Shown piece after piece: positions 19,250-28,023 of a stretch of DNA of 64,000 nucleotides. The number at the start of each line of letters is the position of its first letter. The first letter of the stretch is position 1. A program made the position numbers and the translations under genes. A model generated the notes under the pieces. It ran no database searches, was not told the origin of the DNA, and saw only the letters and a list, made by a program, of their open reading frames with translations. The DNA is from Candidatus Stoquefichus sp. SB1 (lineage in GTDB: Bacteria > Bacillota_I > Bacilli_A > Erysipelotrichales > Coprobacillaceae), in assembly GCF_001244545.1 (NCBI RefSeq), contig NZ_LN852692.1:161076-225075 (forward strand). Reading direction: 5' to 3'.

Positions 19250-19723
19250 ATGAAAAGAAAATATCAAGTCATAGGTATTTTTATTTTGTTGTTATGTTCA
19301 GTTATTTATGATTTTCCACGTACTACACAGGAAACTATAGAAACAGAACCTTTATCATACGTCACTTTAGAAGGTGCTTTTTTAAAAAATGGGAAATATG
19401 AGTTCACAGGTCATAAATATGTCCGTGATATTGTCTTGGAGGTTGGAGTTAAAGATAATGCGAATCTCAATGCTTTATCTTTAGAACAAGAAGTTATTGA
19501 TGAATCCCGTTTGTATTTACCATTGCAGCAGGAAACATGTATTTCTTTAAATCATGCCAGTCAAGAAGAATTAATGACACTCAAAGGAATAGGTGAAAAA
19601 ACAGCTCAAAAAATTATTGATTATCGTCAAAATCAGCCTTTTTTAAGATTGGAGGATATTATGAATATTAGTGGAATAGGTGAAAAGACATATTTACGAT
19701 TGAGAGATTCATTATGTTTATAA
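19250..19723 (+). CDS. comEA: Competence DNA receptor ComEA
   Basis: 157 residues. N-terminal membrane anchor (about 5-20), an SLBB-like middle segment, and a C-terminal pair of helix-hairpin-helix motifs (LNHASQEELMTLKGIGEKTAQKI and LEDIMNISGIGEKTYLRL). ComEA binds double-stranded DNA outside the membrane and hands it to ComEC. AAAGGAGG lies before the ATG. Overlaps comEC by 10 bases. Confidence 0.93.
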   Translation: MKRKYQVIGIFILLLCSVIYDFPRTTQETIETEPLSYVTLEGAFLKNGKYEFTGHKYVRDIVLEVGVKDNANLNALSLEQEVIDESRLYLPLQQETCISLNHASQEELMTLKGIGEKTAQKIIDYRQNQPFLRLEDIMNISGIGEKTYLRLRDSLCL

Positions 19724-21702
19724 GATATCATCTTTTTTATTATGCTATTGGTTGTTTGTTAGTGGTTCTTGGTCGGTTTTGTCATCCTATATTTTATTTT
19801 GTTTTTATGATGATTGGATTATGGGGGTTATGGAGGTTTGGTTGGAAGTATTTAAGTTTGCTTTTGATTTTAAGTGGCCTGCTTTTTTTATTACCTATTC
19901 ATATCAGTGAACTTCCAAGTCAATTATCAGGAAAAGTTATGAAGGTGAGTGAGAATTATTGTTATTTAAAAACTGATATAGGAACAGTGAAACTCTATCA
20001 TGATGAGCAATTAGAGTACAATGATTTAATTAGCGTCAATGTGAAACCTTTAGATATGAATGAAAATACAAATGATTATGCATTTAATGAAAAACTTTAT
20101 TTATATGGTCAACGTGTCTTTTATAAAGCAACATGTCAAAAACTGCTGACACAAGAGCACAATCCTAGTTTTTATCATTGGTTACAACAACGTTTTTCAA
20201 ATCAAACACAGATTCAAGATTATCAACGTTTATTTTTACTTGGAGAAAGAAGTGAATCAATAGAAAATGATTATCAGCAGCTTGCTCAATTATCACTGGT
20301 TCATTTATTTGCTTTATCAGGAATGCATATTCATATTTTAGTATTAGGATTCAAAAGAATTTTTGGTCTTTTTTTTCAGCAATTCTTATCACGTCTTTTT
20401 AGCTATTTTTGTTTAGCAATCTATATTTTTTCCTTGCCTATGCAAATTTCTTTGTATCGGGCTTTTTTTGTTCTTGTTTTATATGATCTTTTTAAAAAAT
20501 GGTTTCATGAATTAGATGTTTTATCTTTTTTAGTCATTGTTTCTTTATTTTATAATCCTTATATTATCTATAATATTTCTTTTGTTTTTTCCTATTTTAT
20601 ATATTTTATTGTTATTTTGACAAAACAAAGAAAAAATTCATCATTACTTATTTATACCTCAACACTCCCCATTATTTTAAATTTAAACTATCAGATTCCA
20701 TTAATCAGTTATCTTGTCAGTTCATTTCTTACACCTTATATTGAAATCTTTTATGGATTATGCTGGTTATCAGTCCTTGGCTTATGGAGTATTCCGATTT
20801 TATCTGTATGGATTTCTTTATTTCAAAGTCTTTTATCTTTTTTAGATGCACTTACACCGTTTTTGAACATAGCTAAACCTAATTTCTTGTTTATTGTAGT
20901 ATATTATATTATCTATTTTCTTATTCTGTATTCTTTAGAGCTAAAACAACCTATTCAAAAATATATTGCGATTATGTTGGCTTTGTTTATTTCTTTTTTT
21001 GTATATAGTCGCTATAAAATATATGGTGAAATCACCATGATAGATGTTGGACAGGGCGATTGTACACTTATTCGTTTACCTATGAATCAAGGGAATATTT
21101 TAATTGATACAGGAGGTATTAAGGATTATGATTTAGCGACTCAAACATTGATTCCCTATTTTCGAGCGATTGGTATTGACCAGTTAGATTATGTTTATAT
21201 TTCACATAATGATTATGATCATTGTGGAGCACTTACATCTTTACATGAGCATTTTCCAATTAAACATATTGTTGAGAGTTATGAACAAAAACGTCAAATT
21301 GGCTGTGCGACGATTCAAATGTTAAAAAGTGATCGTATTTATACTGAAAAAAATGATCAGTCTTTAGTCATGTATGTTCAATTACCTGCTTGTTCACTTT
21401 TGCTGACTGGAGATGCTTCTACACAAGTAGAAAGTGATTTATCATCTCAACTGCAAAACTTAGATGTAGATATTTTAAAAGTTTCACATCATGGTAGTCG
21501 CAGTGCAACTTCATCACAGTTTTTAAATGATATTACTCCCAGCATTGCTATGATTGGCGTGAAAAAGAATAACCTTTATCATCATCCTTCTGATGAAGTT
21601 ATTGAAAGATTACAGAGAAAGAAAATAACGATTTTAAGAACTGATCAAGATGGCATGTTTCACATACGATTTTATGGAAAATCACGTTACATTTTGAAAT
21701 GA
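19714..21702 (+). CDS. comEC: DNA uptake channel ComEC/Rec2
   Basis: 662 residues. Many transmembrane segments with the competence-domain pattern LVHLFALSGMHIHIL near residue 200, then a C-terminal metallo-beta-lactamase-fold domain: MIDVGQGDCTLIRLP, LIDTGG, HNDYDHCGAL, LTGDAS and VSHHGSRSATS. ComEC passes single-stranded DNA across the membrane; the hydrolase domain is thought to degrade the other strand. Complete and apparently intact. Confidence 0.95.
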   Translation: MFIRYHLFYYAIGCLLVVLGRFCHPIFYFVFMMIGLWGLWRFGWKYLSLLLILSGLLFLLPIHISELPSQLSGKVMKVSENYCYLKTDIGTVKLYHDEQLEYNDLISVNVKPLDMNENTNDYAFNEKLYLYGQRVFYKATCQKLLTQEHNPSFYHWLQQRFSNQTQIQDYQRLFLLGERSESIENDYQQLAQLSLVHLFALSGMHIHILVLGFKRIFGLFFQQFLSRLFSYFCLAIYIFSLPMQISLYRAFFVLVLYDLFKKWFHELDVLSFLVIVSLFYNPYIIYNISFVFSYFIYFIVILTKQRKNSSLLIYTSTLPIILNLNYQIPLISYLVSSFLTPYIEIFYGLCWLSVLGLWSIPILSVWISLFQSLLSFLDALTPFLNIAKPNFLFIVVYYIIYFLILYSLELKQPIQKYIAIMLALFISFFVYSRYKIYGEITMIDVGQGDCTLIRLPMNQGNILIDTGGIKDYDLATQTLIPYFRAIGIDQLDYVYISHNDYDHCGALTSLHEHFPIKHIVESYEQKRQIGCATIQMLKSDRIYTEKNDQSLVMYVQLPACSLLLTGDASTQVESDLSSQLQNLDVDILKVSHHGSRSATSSQFLNDITPSIAMIGVKKNNLYHHPSDEVIERLQRKKITILRTDQDGMFHIRFYGKSRYILK

Positions 21703-21735
21703 TTCATGTATAATGAATAAAGTGAGGTGGTCAAA

Positions 21736-22713
21736 ATGAATTATGTGATTTATGGTGAAGAGAAACTTTTAATGGAACAAAAGTTAACAGCATTGAAAAA
21801 GAAATATCATATTCATGAAGAAGAAATGAATATGATGACCTATTGGTGTAATGAGACACCTATGTCTGCTATTATTGAGGATGCTTTAACACCACCTTTT
21901 TTAACTGAATATAAGATGATAGTTGTTAAAAATCCTCTTTTTTTAACAACTCAAAAACAAAAAGATGTTAGTGAAGAGGATATCAAAATGTTTCTAAAAT
22001 ACTTATCACAAGAAAATCCAACAACTGTCTTTGTTATTTATCATGATCAGAAAAACTTTGATGAGCGTAAGAAAGTTGTCAAAACGATTCGTAAAAGTAC
22101 ACAATTTATTGATGTTGAAAAGATGGATTATCATCAATTATATAAAGTCACTGCACAAGCAATTAAGAGTAGACATTGTGAGATAGAAGAAGATGCTTTA
22201 GAACTTTTTTTATCACGTATGCCCAGTGATCTATTAGAAATATCACAGGAAGTTAATAAACTCTGTCTATATACCAATCATATTACAAAAGAAGTTATTG
22301 ATGTTATGGTTGTTAAGCAAGTGGAAGAAAATGTTTTTGAATTAACAAAGGCAATACTCAATAAAGAATTAGCCAAAAGTATTCAAATTTATAAGGATTT
22401 AATAATGAATAATGAAGAACCGATTAAATTGATTGTTTTAATTGCCAATTCTATGCGTTTATTATATCAAGTGAAATTATTAGATCGTAAAGGATATAAT
22501 GATCGAGAAATTGGTCAAATTTTATCTTTAAATCCATATCGACTTAAATATGTTAGACAAGATGGAAAAGATTATGATATCCAGGAACTTTTAAAGAAAA
22601 TTGATGAATTATCTGAACTTGATGTTCAGATTAAGACTGGTAAGATTGATAGATATCGAGGATTAGAATTATTTTTAATGCGTTTAGGAGGAAATAGTGA
22701 ATGGAATCATTAA
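21736..22713 (+). CDS. holA: DNA polymerase III subunit delta (HolA)
   Basis: 325 residues from ATG 21736; GAGGTGG at 21724-21730 supports it over the GTG inside that site. Clamp-loader subunit that opens the sliding clamp. N-terminal MNYVIYGEEKLLMEQKL, then ATPDLLEIS-like MPSDLLEISQEVNKL and ANSMRLLYQVKLL in the collar domain. The order comEC-holA is common in Firmicutes. Its end overlaps sdaA by 13 bases. Confidence 0.92.
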   Translation: MNYVIYGEEKLLMEQKLTALKKKYHIHEEEMNMMTYWCNETPMSAIIEDALTPPFLTEYKMIVVKNPLFLTTQKQKDVSEEDIKMFLKYLSQENPTTVFVIYHDQKNFDERKKVVKTIRKSTQFIDVEKMDYHQLYKVTAQAIKSRHCEIEEDALELFLSRMPSDLLEISQEVNKLCLYTNHITKEVIDVMVVKQVEENVFELTKAILNKELAKSIQIYKDLIMNNEEPIKLIVLIANSMRLLYQVKLLDRKGYNDREIGQILSLNPYRLKYVRQDGKDYDIQELLKKIDELSELDVQIKTGKIDRYRGLELFLMRLGGNSEWNH

Positions 22714-23906
22714 GAGAATTATATAAGATAGGTGTGGGACCTTCTTCTTCCCATACAATGGGGCCCCAAAGAGCAGCCCAAAGAATTTTAGAGTTATATC
22801 CAGATGCTTTGCGTTTTCATGTTGATTTACACGGCTCTTTAGCTTTAACTGGGAAGGGACATTTAACTGATTTTATTATTGAAAAAACGTTTGCTCCTAA
22901 ACCTGTTACTTTTTCATTTAAAAGTGATGCTTTAGCTTATCATCCTAATGGTATGATTATTCATGTTTATAATCAGGATGATCAGGAAATAAAAGCAATT
23001 GAAGTGTATTCAATTGGTGGTGGATCTATTCTTTTTAAAGGTGATATGGAAGAAAAGCCAAGACAGGTTTATCAACAAAAAAATATGGATGAAATTTTAA
23101 ATTATGTAGATACCCATGGTATTTCATTATATGAATATGTTTTGGTTAATGAAGGTGAAGATTTTGATCATTATCTTTCAACGATTTTAGAAGCGATGTT
23201 TCAAAGTGTAGAAAATGGACTTAAAAAAGAAGGCATTATCCATGGCCAGTTAAAATTAAAAAGAGTAGCAAAATCAATGTTTCAACAAGCACAAAATACA
23301 CGTCGTGAAGCAGATCGAGAAAGATTATTTATTTCTAGTTATGCATATGCAGTTGCTGAAGAAAATGCTGATGGGGGTCAAATTGTAACAGCTCCAACAT
23401 GTGGAGCTAGTGGTATTATGCCAGCTATTTTATATTATTGTTATAAACAATTACATATTGAGAAAAAGGATTTAATTAAAGCATTGGCTGTTGGTGGTTT
23501 GTTTGGTAATGTCGTGAAAACAAATGCAACGATTTCTGGTGCTGATGGGGGTTGTCAGGCGGAAGTAGGAACAGCTTGTGCAATGGCAGCTGCAACCATG
23601 GCTTGGATTTATGAATTAAATAATTCTCTAATTGAATATGCTGCTGAAATGGGACTTGAACATAATTTAGGATTAACATGTGATCCAGTTGGTGGTTATG
23701 TACAAATTCCATGCATTGAAAGAAATGGTTATGGGTCTTTGCGTGCTTTAGATGCTGCTATGATGGCAAAGCAATTAGGATATCTACGAAAAAATAAGGT
23801 GTCATTTGATACGATTGTGAAAGTAATGAAAGAGACAGGAAAAGATTTATCAAGTGCTTATAAAGAAACTTCATTAGGCGGTTTAGCAAAGGAATTTGGT
23901 TTATAA
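22701..23906 (+). CDS. sdaA: L-serine ammonia-lyase, iron-sulfur dependent, single chain
   Basis: 401 residues. It turns L-serine into pyruvate and ammonia with a [4Fe-4S] cluster. The beta-type domain (SSSHTMGPQRAAQ) comes first and the alpha-type domain second (TAPTCGASGIMPA, GGCQAEVGTACAMAAA, CDPVGGYVQIPCIERN with the cluster cysteines), so both are fused in one chain. This is shorter than the E. coli enzyme but both parts seem complete. AGGAGG is 9 bases before the ATG. Followed by hemW with a one-base overlap. Confidence 0.93.
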   Translation: MESLRELYKIGVGPSSSHTMGPQRAAQRILELYPDALRFHVDLHGSLALTGKGHLTDFIIEKTFAPKPVTFSFKSDALAYHPNGMIIHVYNQDDQEIKAIEVYSIGGGSILFKGDMEEKPRQVYQQKNMDEILNYVDTHGISLYEYVLVNEGEDFDHYLSTILEAMFQSVENGLKKEGIIHGQLKLKRVAKSMFQQAQNTRREADRERLFISSYAYAVAEENADGGQIVTAPTCGASGIMPAILYYCYKQLHIEKKDLIKALAVGGLFGNVVKTNATISGADGGCQAEVGTACAMAAATMAWIYELNNSLIEYAAEMGLEHNLGLTCDPVGGYVQIPCIERNGYGSLRALDAAMMAKQLGYLRKNKVSFDTIVKVMKETGKDLSSAYKETSLGGLAKEFGL

Positions 23907-24991
23907 TGAAATCACTCTATGTCCATATTCCTTTTTGTGATCATATTTGTACATATTGTGATTTTTGTAAAGTTTTTTATAAAGAAGAGTGGGTTGATCA
24001 ATATTTAGATGCTTTATCTTATGAAATATCTGATAAAGGATTAAATGGTGATTATGATACGATTTATATTGGTGGCGGAACTCCTAGTTCATTAAATTTA
24101 ATACAACTTCAAAAGTTATTTGATATTTTGCTGCCACTTAGTCATTCCATAAAGGAATTCACAATTGAAGTGAATCCTGAATCTATGGATGAAGAAAAAC
24201 TGGATTTGTTTATACAATATCATGTGAATCGATTAAGTATTGGGGTTCAAACATTTCATGATGATCTTTTAAAACATATTGGAAGATATCATGCTGCTTC
24301 TCAGGCAATTCAATTGATAACGCTTGCTAAACAAAAAGGGATTAAAGATATAAATGTTGATTTGATTTATGGTTTGCCTCATCAGACACTTCATGATCTT
24401 CAACAAGATATTGAGCAAATAAGATGTTTAGATGTTTCACATGTTTCTATTTATTCATTAATATTGGAAGAACACACATTACTTAATCATCAAAATTATC
24501 AGCCCTTGGATGATGAGCAGGATGCTTATTGGTATCAGTATATTAATGATAACCTAAAAAAGATTGGCTTTACTCATTACGAAGTGAGTAATTATTATAA
24601 AGGAAAACCATCTTTACATAATTTGGTTTATTGGCATTATCAGGATTATGATGGTATAGGTTTATCTGCCCATTCTCTAAAGAAACATCATCGTTTAGAA
24701 AATACGAAAAGTTTAACTCAGTATCTTAACCATTACTATTTATCTGAAGATATTAAACTCTCACAAGATGATGAATTATTCGAAAAAATCATGATGGGAC
24801 TAAGATTAACTGAAGGTATTTGCATTGCTGAGATGAATGAGTTGTTTGATATTGATTTTTTAATTCGATTTGAAACACCTATTCAAAAATATCTTCATTA
24901 TAATATGTTAGAAATAAAAGATGGTTACTTAACAACAACATCTTTAGGAATGAATTATCTTAATACAATTCTTGTTGATTTTTTAGATTGA
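23906..24991 (+). CDS. hemW: Radical SAM heme chaperone HemW
   Basis: 361 residues. N-terminal MKSLYVHIPFCDHICTYCDFCK holds the CxxxCxxC radical-SAM motif followed by the fourth cysteine typical of HemW. YIGGGTPSSL, VNPESM and IGVQTFHDD follow, and a C-terminal HemN_C-like domain. It is a heme chaperone family rather than coproporphyrinogen oxidase. In many Firmicutes hemW lies before hrcA; here a degraded peptide locus separates them. Confidence 0.92.
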   Translation: MKSLYVHIPFCDHICTYCDFCKVFYKEEWVDQYLDALSYEISDKGLNGDYDTIYIGGGTPSSLNLIQLQKLFDILLPLSHSIKEFTIEVNPESMDEEKLDLFIQYHVNRLSIGVQTFHDDLLKHIGRYHAASQAIQLITLAKQKGIKDINVDLIYGLPHQTLHDLQQDIEQIRCLDVSHVSIYSLILEEHTLLNHQNYQPLDDEQDAYWYQYINDNLKKIGFTHYEVSNYYKGKPSLHNLVYWHYQDYDGIGLSAHSLKKHHRLENTKSLTQYLNHYYLSEDIKLSQDDELFEKIMMGLRLTEGICIAEMNELFDIDFLIRFETPIQKYLHYNMLEIKDGYLTTTSLGMNYLNTILVDFLD

Positions 24992-25045
24992 TCAGAATTA
25001 AAAAATATTTTTCAAAGTATCAAAATTAATAAAAGGTGGTTAATG

Positions 25046-25654
25046 ATGGGAGAAATACTGAATGATTTAAGTGGATTTTTAAATGGAGCATTGATTGTCA
25101 GCTGTTTTTTTATTATCTATTTTGGTGTGAGAAATATATGTTTTCAATTGATAAAATATTATTTTGTAATAATAGAAATGATATTGATATGGATAACAGT
25201 TCGTTATTTTATGGAAAATGAAGTCTTAGATTTAGGAATGCTTATATTATTAATTTTTTATCAAGGTTTGCTTATTTATTTTGTAAAAGTCGATTATCCA
25301 AAAGATTCATCCCATCAAAAAATATATTTTAAAATCTCACATAGTCATTTTCTTCCAGTGATGATTATAGGGATTCAGGAAATTAAGTGTGAAAATATTG
25401 ATTGCTTTGTAGAGACTTTAAATTATTTATTAGATACTCATGAAACAATGAAGAAGAAGGCTTTTTGTTTTTTTGAATATGAAGAAAACTATATTACTTT
25501 TCGCGCTCTTTTTTTAAAACAATCTGATATGAATATGTTCATTGAGGGTAAGGATTTATTAGAATTTGAAATTGAAAATATAGGAAAAGGTGGTTCGCTT
25601 GAAGTACGCTATCAATATCATGATCTCTATTTATCTTTAGTTGATCATTTTTAG
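25046..25654 (+). CDS. Membrane protein of unknown function
   Basis: About 202 residues. ATG 25046 is preferred over 25043 from the spacing to AAGGTGG (25033-25039). Three hydrophobic segments lie in the first 90 residues, followed by a soluble C-terminal part of about 110 residues rich in E, F and Y. I recognise no family. It lies between hemW and a tiny membrane protein and may be co-transcribed with it. Confidence 0.75.
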   Translation: MGEILNDLSGFLNGALIVSCFFIIYFGVRNICFQLIKYYFVIIEMILIWITVRYFMENEVLDLGMLILLIFYQGLLIYFVKVDYPKDSSHQKIYFKISHSHFLPVMIIGIQEIKCENIDCFVETLNYLLDTHETMKKKAFCFFEYEENYITFRALFLKQSDMNMFIEGKDLLEFEIENIGKGGSLEVRYQYHDLYLSLVDHF

Positions 25655-25705
25655 GTAAGTTATTATTTTTCATTTAAAGAAATGATTTATGAGAAAGGAT
25701 AATAC

Positions 25706-25864
25706 ATGATGATTTCTAAAATGGATATTATGAATTTAGTTTCACTCATTTTGAATGTTTTGGCAATGATTATTATAGGTGTTTGTTACTTTAAAATAAA
25801 AGTTATTAAAAAGCATGACGATGAAAAAAAGAAAGACAATGAATTAAAAATCAATAATAAATAA
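25706..25864 (+). CDS. Small single-pass membrane protein
   Basis: 52 residues, MMISKMDIMNLVSLILNV then a continuing hydrophobic stretch to about residue 29 and a very charged tail (HDDEKKKDNELK). GAAAGGAT lies 7 bases before the ATG, and a clear terminator follows, which support a real gene although it is short. No family recognised. A start at the second ATG (25709) is equally possible. Confidence 0.6.
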   Translation: MMISKMDIMNLVSLILNVLAMIIIGVCYFKIKVIKKHDDEKKKDNELKINNK

Positions 25865-25871
25865 CCTCTTT

Positions 25872-25912
25872 AAGAATTATAGTCTATGATATGAGATTAT
25901 AATTCTTTTTTG
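25872..25912 (+). terminator. Intrinsic terminator after the small membrane gene
   Basis: AAGAATTATA pairs perfectly with TATAATTCTT (10 pairs) across a 16-base loop, then six T in total. Confidence 0.8.
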
Positions 25913-26046
25913 ATATTTAGGTAATATCTTAAAATCCACAAATCTTCTCCACAGGTAGAACAAACAAAAATTTAATTAATTAGTGAAACAGGAAATACAC
26001 GTACAACCTTACAATTAATTTAGTAGAATTTAAGAGATAGTTAAAA

Positions 26047-26461
26047 GCCTATCAGTCATAAGATGGATAAGTTCATTATCTTTTTACAGTTAAAGAAGGG
26101 GTACGATTCAAAAAGGTCAGACAGTCGCTGAAATCAGTACCAACAAAGATGATCAAATGATTGTAGAAGCCTATATACAAACATCAATATCAAAGTTGCT
26201 ATTAATGGAGTCAATATCCAAAAGTATGGAATCTTAAGTGAGACGCTTGTTTCTATGGATTCAGGGACACTGACACAAGAAACAGAACAAGGGAATCTTG
26301 TATTATATAAATATCTTGTTTCTTTGGACAATAAACAGCTTCATTTTACAGATGGTACAAAGATTAATGCGATAAAATCAATGCTAGTCATTGCAAGAAT
26401 TGTCTATGAGAAAGAAATATGTCTAGACTGATTATTAGAGTTATTGAGTTTTAAGAATTAA
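26047..26461 (+). pseudogene. Remnant of an HlyD-type bacteriocin export accessory gene
   Basis: Reading across frames recovers the end of a membrane-fusion protein of the ComB/MesE/BlpB kind. It gives S*DG*VHYLFTVKEG, then GQTVAEISTNKDDQMIVEAY, then KVAINGVNIQKYGILSETL, SMDSGTLTQETEQGNLVLYK and finally ARIVYEKEICLD*LLELLS. Stops lie at 26059, 26068 and 26429 (the last probably replaces the Trp of the usual YLDW motif), and at least two frameshifts occur (near 26116 and 26184). The upstream 26,000 region probably holds more of it. The gene is dead; the ABC transporter partner is absent. Confidence 0.72.
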
Positions 26462-26586
26462 TGTGGTATAAAGTAGAGTATACACCAACTCTATTTTATA
26501 TAAATTTTGGTAAAGAAAACGATGCAAATGTTTTGGAATTAATAATAAATTTGCCAAGAAATTATATAAAAATTGAAGAAGAAAAG

Positions 26587-26905
26587 ATGATGTATTTAGA
26601 GAGTAGTTATGGTATAAATTGGAGTAGAAACACAACAGGGCGTGTTATTGATGTAGTAAAGCTGCTGTTACCTGTAGATTTAGTCGGTGGATGGGGTACA
26701 AAACTTTAGTGAACTTTTTCGGAAAGAAAACAATGAAACAATATATTACTAGTGCAATAACTAAAGTTGGAATTTATACTGGCATGGCTTCTTCAGTTGC
26801 TAGTTTTATAACGATATTATTAAATTTTAATATGGTGGAGCAATTGCATATGCACTAGATAGATATGATAAAAGGATTTTAATGGGAGGATTCAATTTTA
26901 AATGA
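26587..26905 (+). pseudogene. Frameshifted small peptide gene (bacteriocin-like, tentative)
   Basis: From ATG 26587 the frame reads MMYLESSYGINWSRN and then VDLVGGWGTKL to a stop at 26709. Shifting frame there continues as TLVNFFGKKTMKQYITSAITKV and a hydrophobic stretch, and a second shift near 26830 gives GGAIAYALDRYDKRILMGGF to a TGA at 26903-26905. The whole would be about 105 residues, with glycine-rich and hydrophobic parts like secreted peptides. The TGA overlaps the next ATG as ATGA. The VGG could be a double-glycine processing site, but the leader is atypical. Bacteriocin nature is inferred from size and neighbours. Confidence 0.42.
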
Positions 26906-27099
26906 AAAGTAAAAAACTTTTAATTTTCTTTCTAACAATTATTTGTTTTGTACTCATGGTCAATATTGTATCATTTTTAAATGATACTCCTGGATCTGTA
27001 TATGGTATTTATTTAAATGTATTTAACATTACATCTCTTTTGATAGAAACTGTATTGTTCTATATTTTAAATAAAGTGCCAGATAATAAGGAATCTTAG
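26902..27099 (+). CDS. Small two-pass membrane protein, possible immunity protein
   Basis: 65 residues with hydrophobic segments at about 5-25 and 37-57 and a short hydrophilic loop (NDTPGSVYG). GGGAGGA lies 11 bases before the ATG, and the ATG overlaps the TGA of the broken peptide gene, a coupling often seen between a peptide and its immunity gene. No family recognised. It is intact, unlike the two genes before it. Confidence 0.55.
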   Translation: MKSKKLLIFFLTIICFVLMVNIVSFLNDTPGSVYGIYLNVFNITSLLIETVLFYILNKVPDNKES

Positions 27100-27182
27100 T
27101 TATTAAAACTATTTAAAATAAATATTTTTGATAGTAGTAATATTAAATATTTGTATTTATCTAATCAATTAAGGAATTATAG

Positions 27183-27229
27183 AATCTATTTAGAAATCTA
27201 CATTGATTCAAGGAAATATCAAATAGATT
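27183..27229 (+). repeat. Inverted repeat in the leader of the 76-residue gene
   Basis: AATCTATTT at 27183-27191 and AAATAGATT at 27221-27229 are perfect complements 29 bases apart, just before the ribosome site AGGAGGT. It could form a leader hairpin. Confidence 0.35.
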
Positions 27230-27248
27230 TGTTTAGGAGGTATGCACT

Positions 27249-27479
27249 ATGAAAAAAGGTGAGAAGTTGTTCATTTTAAGTGATAAAATATTATTTTTTG
27301 TTGCAATTGGATTGGGCATATTCAATTTTTCGAGAGTTTATCCAAGTCATATATTAGAAGTGATAGAAATGTTAAGTTGGATGTATGTTGTTGGTATAAC
27401 AATTCTTATTTTTGGGTTATCTAAAAAACATCGCCAAAGAATTATTGAATATATAGATATTATTTTTCCTTTTTTATAG
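27249..27479 (+). CDS. Small membrane protein of unknown function
   Basis: 76 residues with two hydrophobic segments (about 12-30 and 38-60) and a basic C-terminal part (KKHRQRIIEYID). AGGAGGT precedes the ATG. It directly abuts the next membrane gene. No family recognised; with its neighbours it could belong to the decayed peptide locus, for example as an immunity function, but this is only context. Confidence 0.6.
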   Translation: MKKGEKLFILSDKILFFVAIGLGIFNFSRVYPSHILEVIEMLSWMYVVGITILIFGLSKKHRQRIIEYIDIIFPFL

Positions 27480-27503
27480 TTGTTTTATTGGAGGGGGATA
27501 ACA

Positions 27504-27908
27504 ATGAATATTTTGTTTTCGGTTTGTATGATAATTATTTATCTGATTTTGGGATATATTATCTATAGTGATTTAAGAGCAGAGCAATTGAAATGTAAAA
27601 AAATAGAAATGATTAACTTTGTGACAATGACTATAAGTGTGCTATTATGGAATGTTTTTATTGTTACAACAAAAAAGCAACCTTATGATTGGTTTGAATT
27701 AGTGAGTTCAATTATTGTCAATATTCTTATTGCTTGGGTTTTGTTTGGAAAGACAATGTATGTGAATCTAAAACATATGTCAAAAGATAGTTTGCCTTAT
27801 AACCAAAAGCAACATCAAGAAATAATAAAAACATATATCAGAAATGTGTTATTTTTAATTGTTTATGTTTTACTAAGTGTTGTCTATATTTGTATTTCAA
27901 AATCATAA
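27504..27908 (+). CDS. Four-pass membrane protein of unknown function
   Basis: 134 residues from ATG 27504, with GGAGGGG at 27490-27496. Four hydrophobic stretches (about 2-20, 36-56, 64-84 and 110-130) with a charged loop (LKHMSKDSLPYNQKQHQE). No family recognised. Starts 24 bases after the preceding gene ends and ends inside a terminator, so these two form a short unit before the heat-shock operon. Confidence 0.65.
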   Translation: MNILFSVCMIIIYLILGYIIYSDLRAEQLKCKKIEMINFVTMTISVLLWNVFIVTTKKQPYDWFELVSSIIVNILIAWVLFGKTMYVNLKHMSKDSLPYNQKQHQEIIKTYIRNVLFLIVYVLLSVVYICISKS

Positions 27909-27936
27909 CTGAATTGGATTCAGTTATTTTTATTTT
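27905..27936 (+). terminator. Intrinsic terminator before the hrcA operon
   Basis: ATAACTGAAT pairs perfectly with ATTCAGTTAT around TGG and is followed by T-rich sequence. It includes the stop of the upstream gene and separates it from the heat-shock promoter. Confidence 0.88.
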
Positions 27937-27963
27937 TTAGCACAAAAGGGTTGACAGTGCTAA
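27937..27963 (+). promoter_or_regulatory. CIRCE operator 1 (HrcA site)
   Basis: TTAGCACAA, nine bases, CAGTGCTAA. This matches the CIRCE consensus TTAGCACTC-N9-GAGTGCTAA at 15 of 18 arm positions. The -35 hexamer lies in its right part. Confidence 0.88.
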
Positions 27964-27978
27964 AATGATGAGTATAAT
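27951..27978 (+). promoter_or_regulatory. Promoter of hrcA-grpE-dnaK
   Basis: TTGACA at 27951-27956 and TATAAT at 27973-27978, spacer 16, both perfect hexamers. It lies between and partly inside two CIRCE operators, so HrcA would block it. Confidence 0.93.
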
Positions 27979-27982
27979 GTAA

Positions 27983-28009
27983 TTAGCACAAAAGGAAAAA
28001 GAGTGCTAA
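27983..28009 (+). promoter_or_regulatory. CIRCE operator 2 (HrcA site)
   Basis: TTAGCACAA, nine bases, GAGTGCTAA: 16 of 18 arm positions match the consensus, and the right arm is perfect. It covers the expected transcription start and ends two bases before the hrcA ribosome site. Confidence 0.93.
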
Positions 28010-28023
28010 AAGGAGGTTGGAGT

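Noticed and set aside
28003..28023. Upstream GTG start for hrcA
   Set aside because: It lies inside the CIRCE operator and before the ribosome site.
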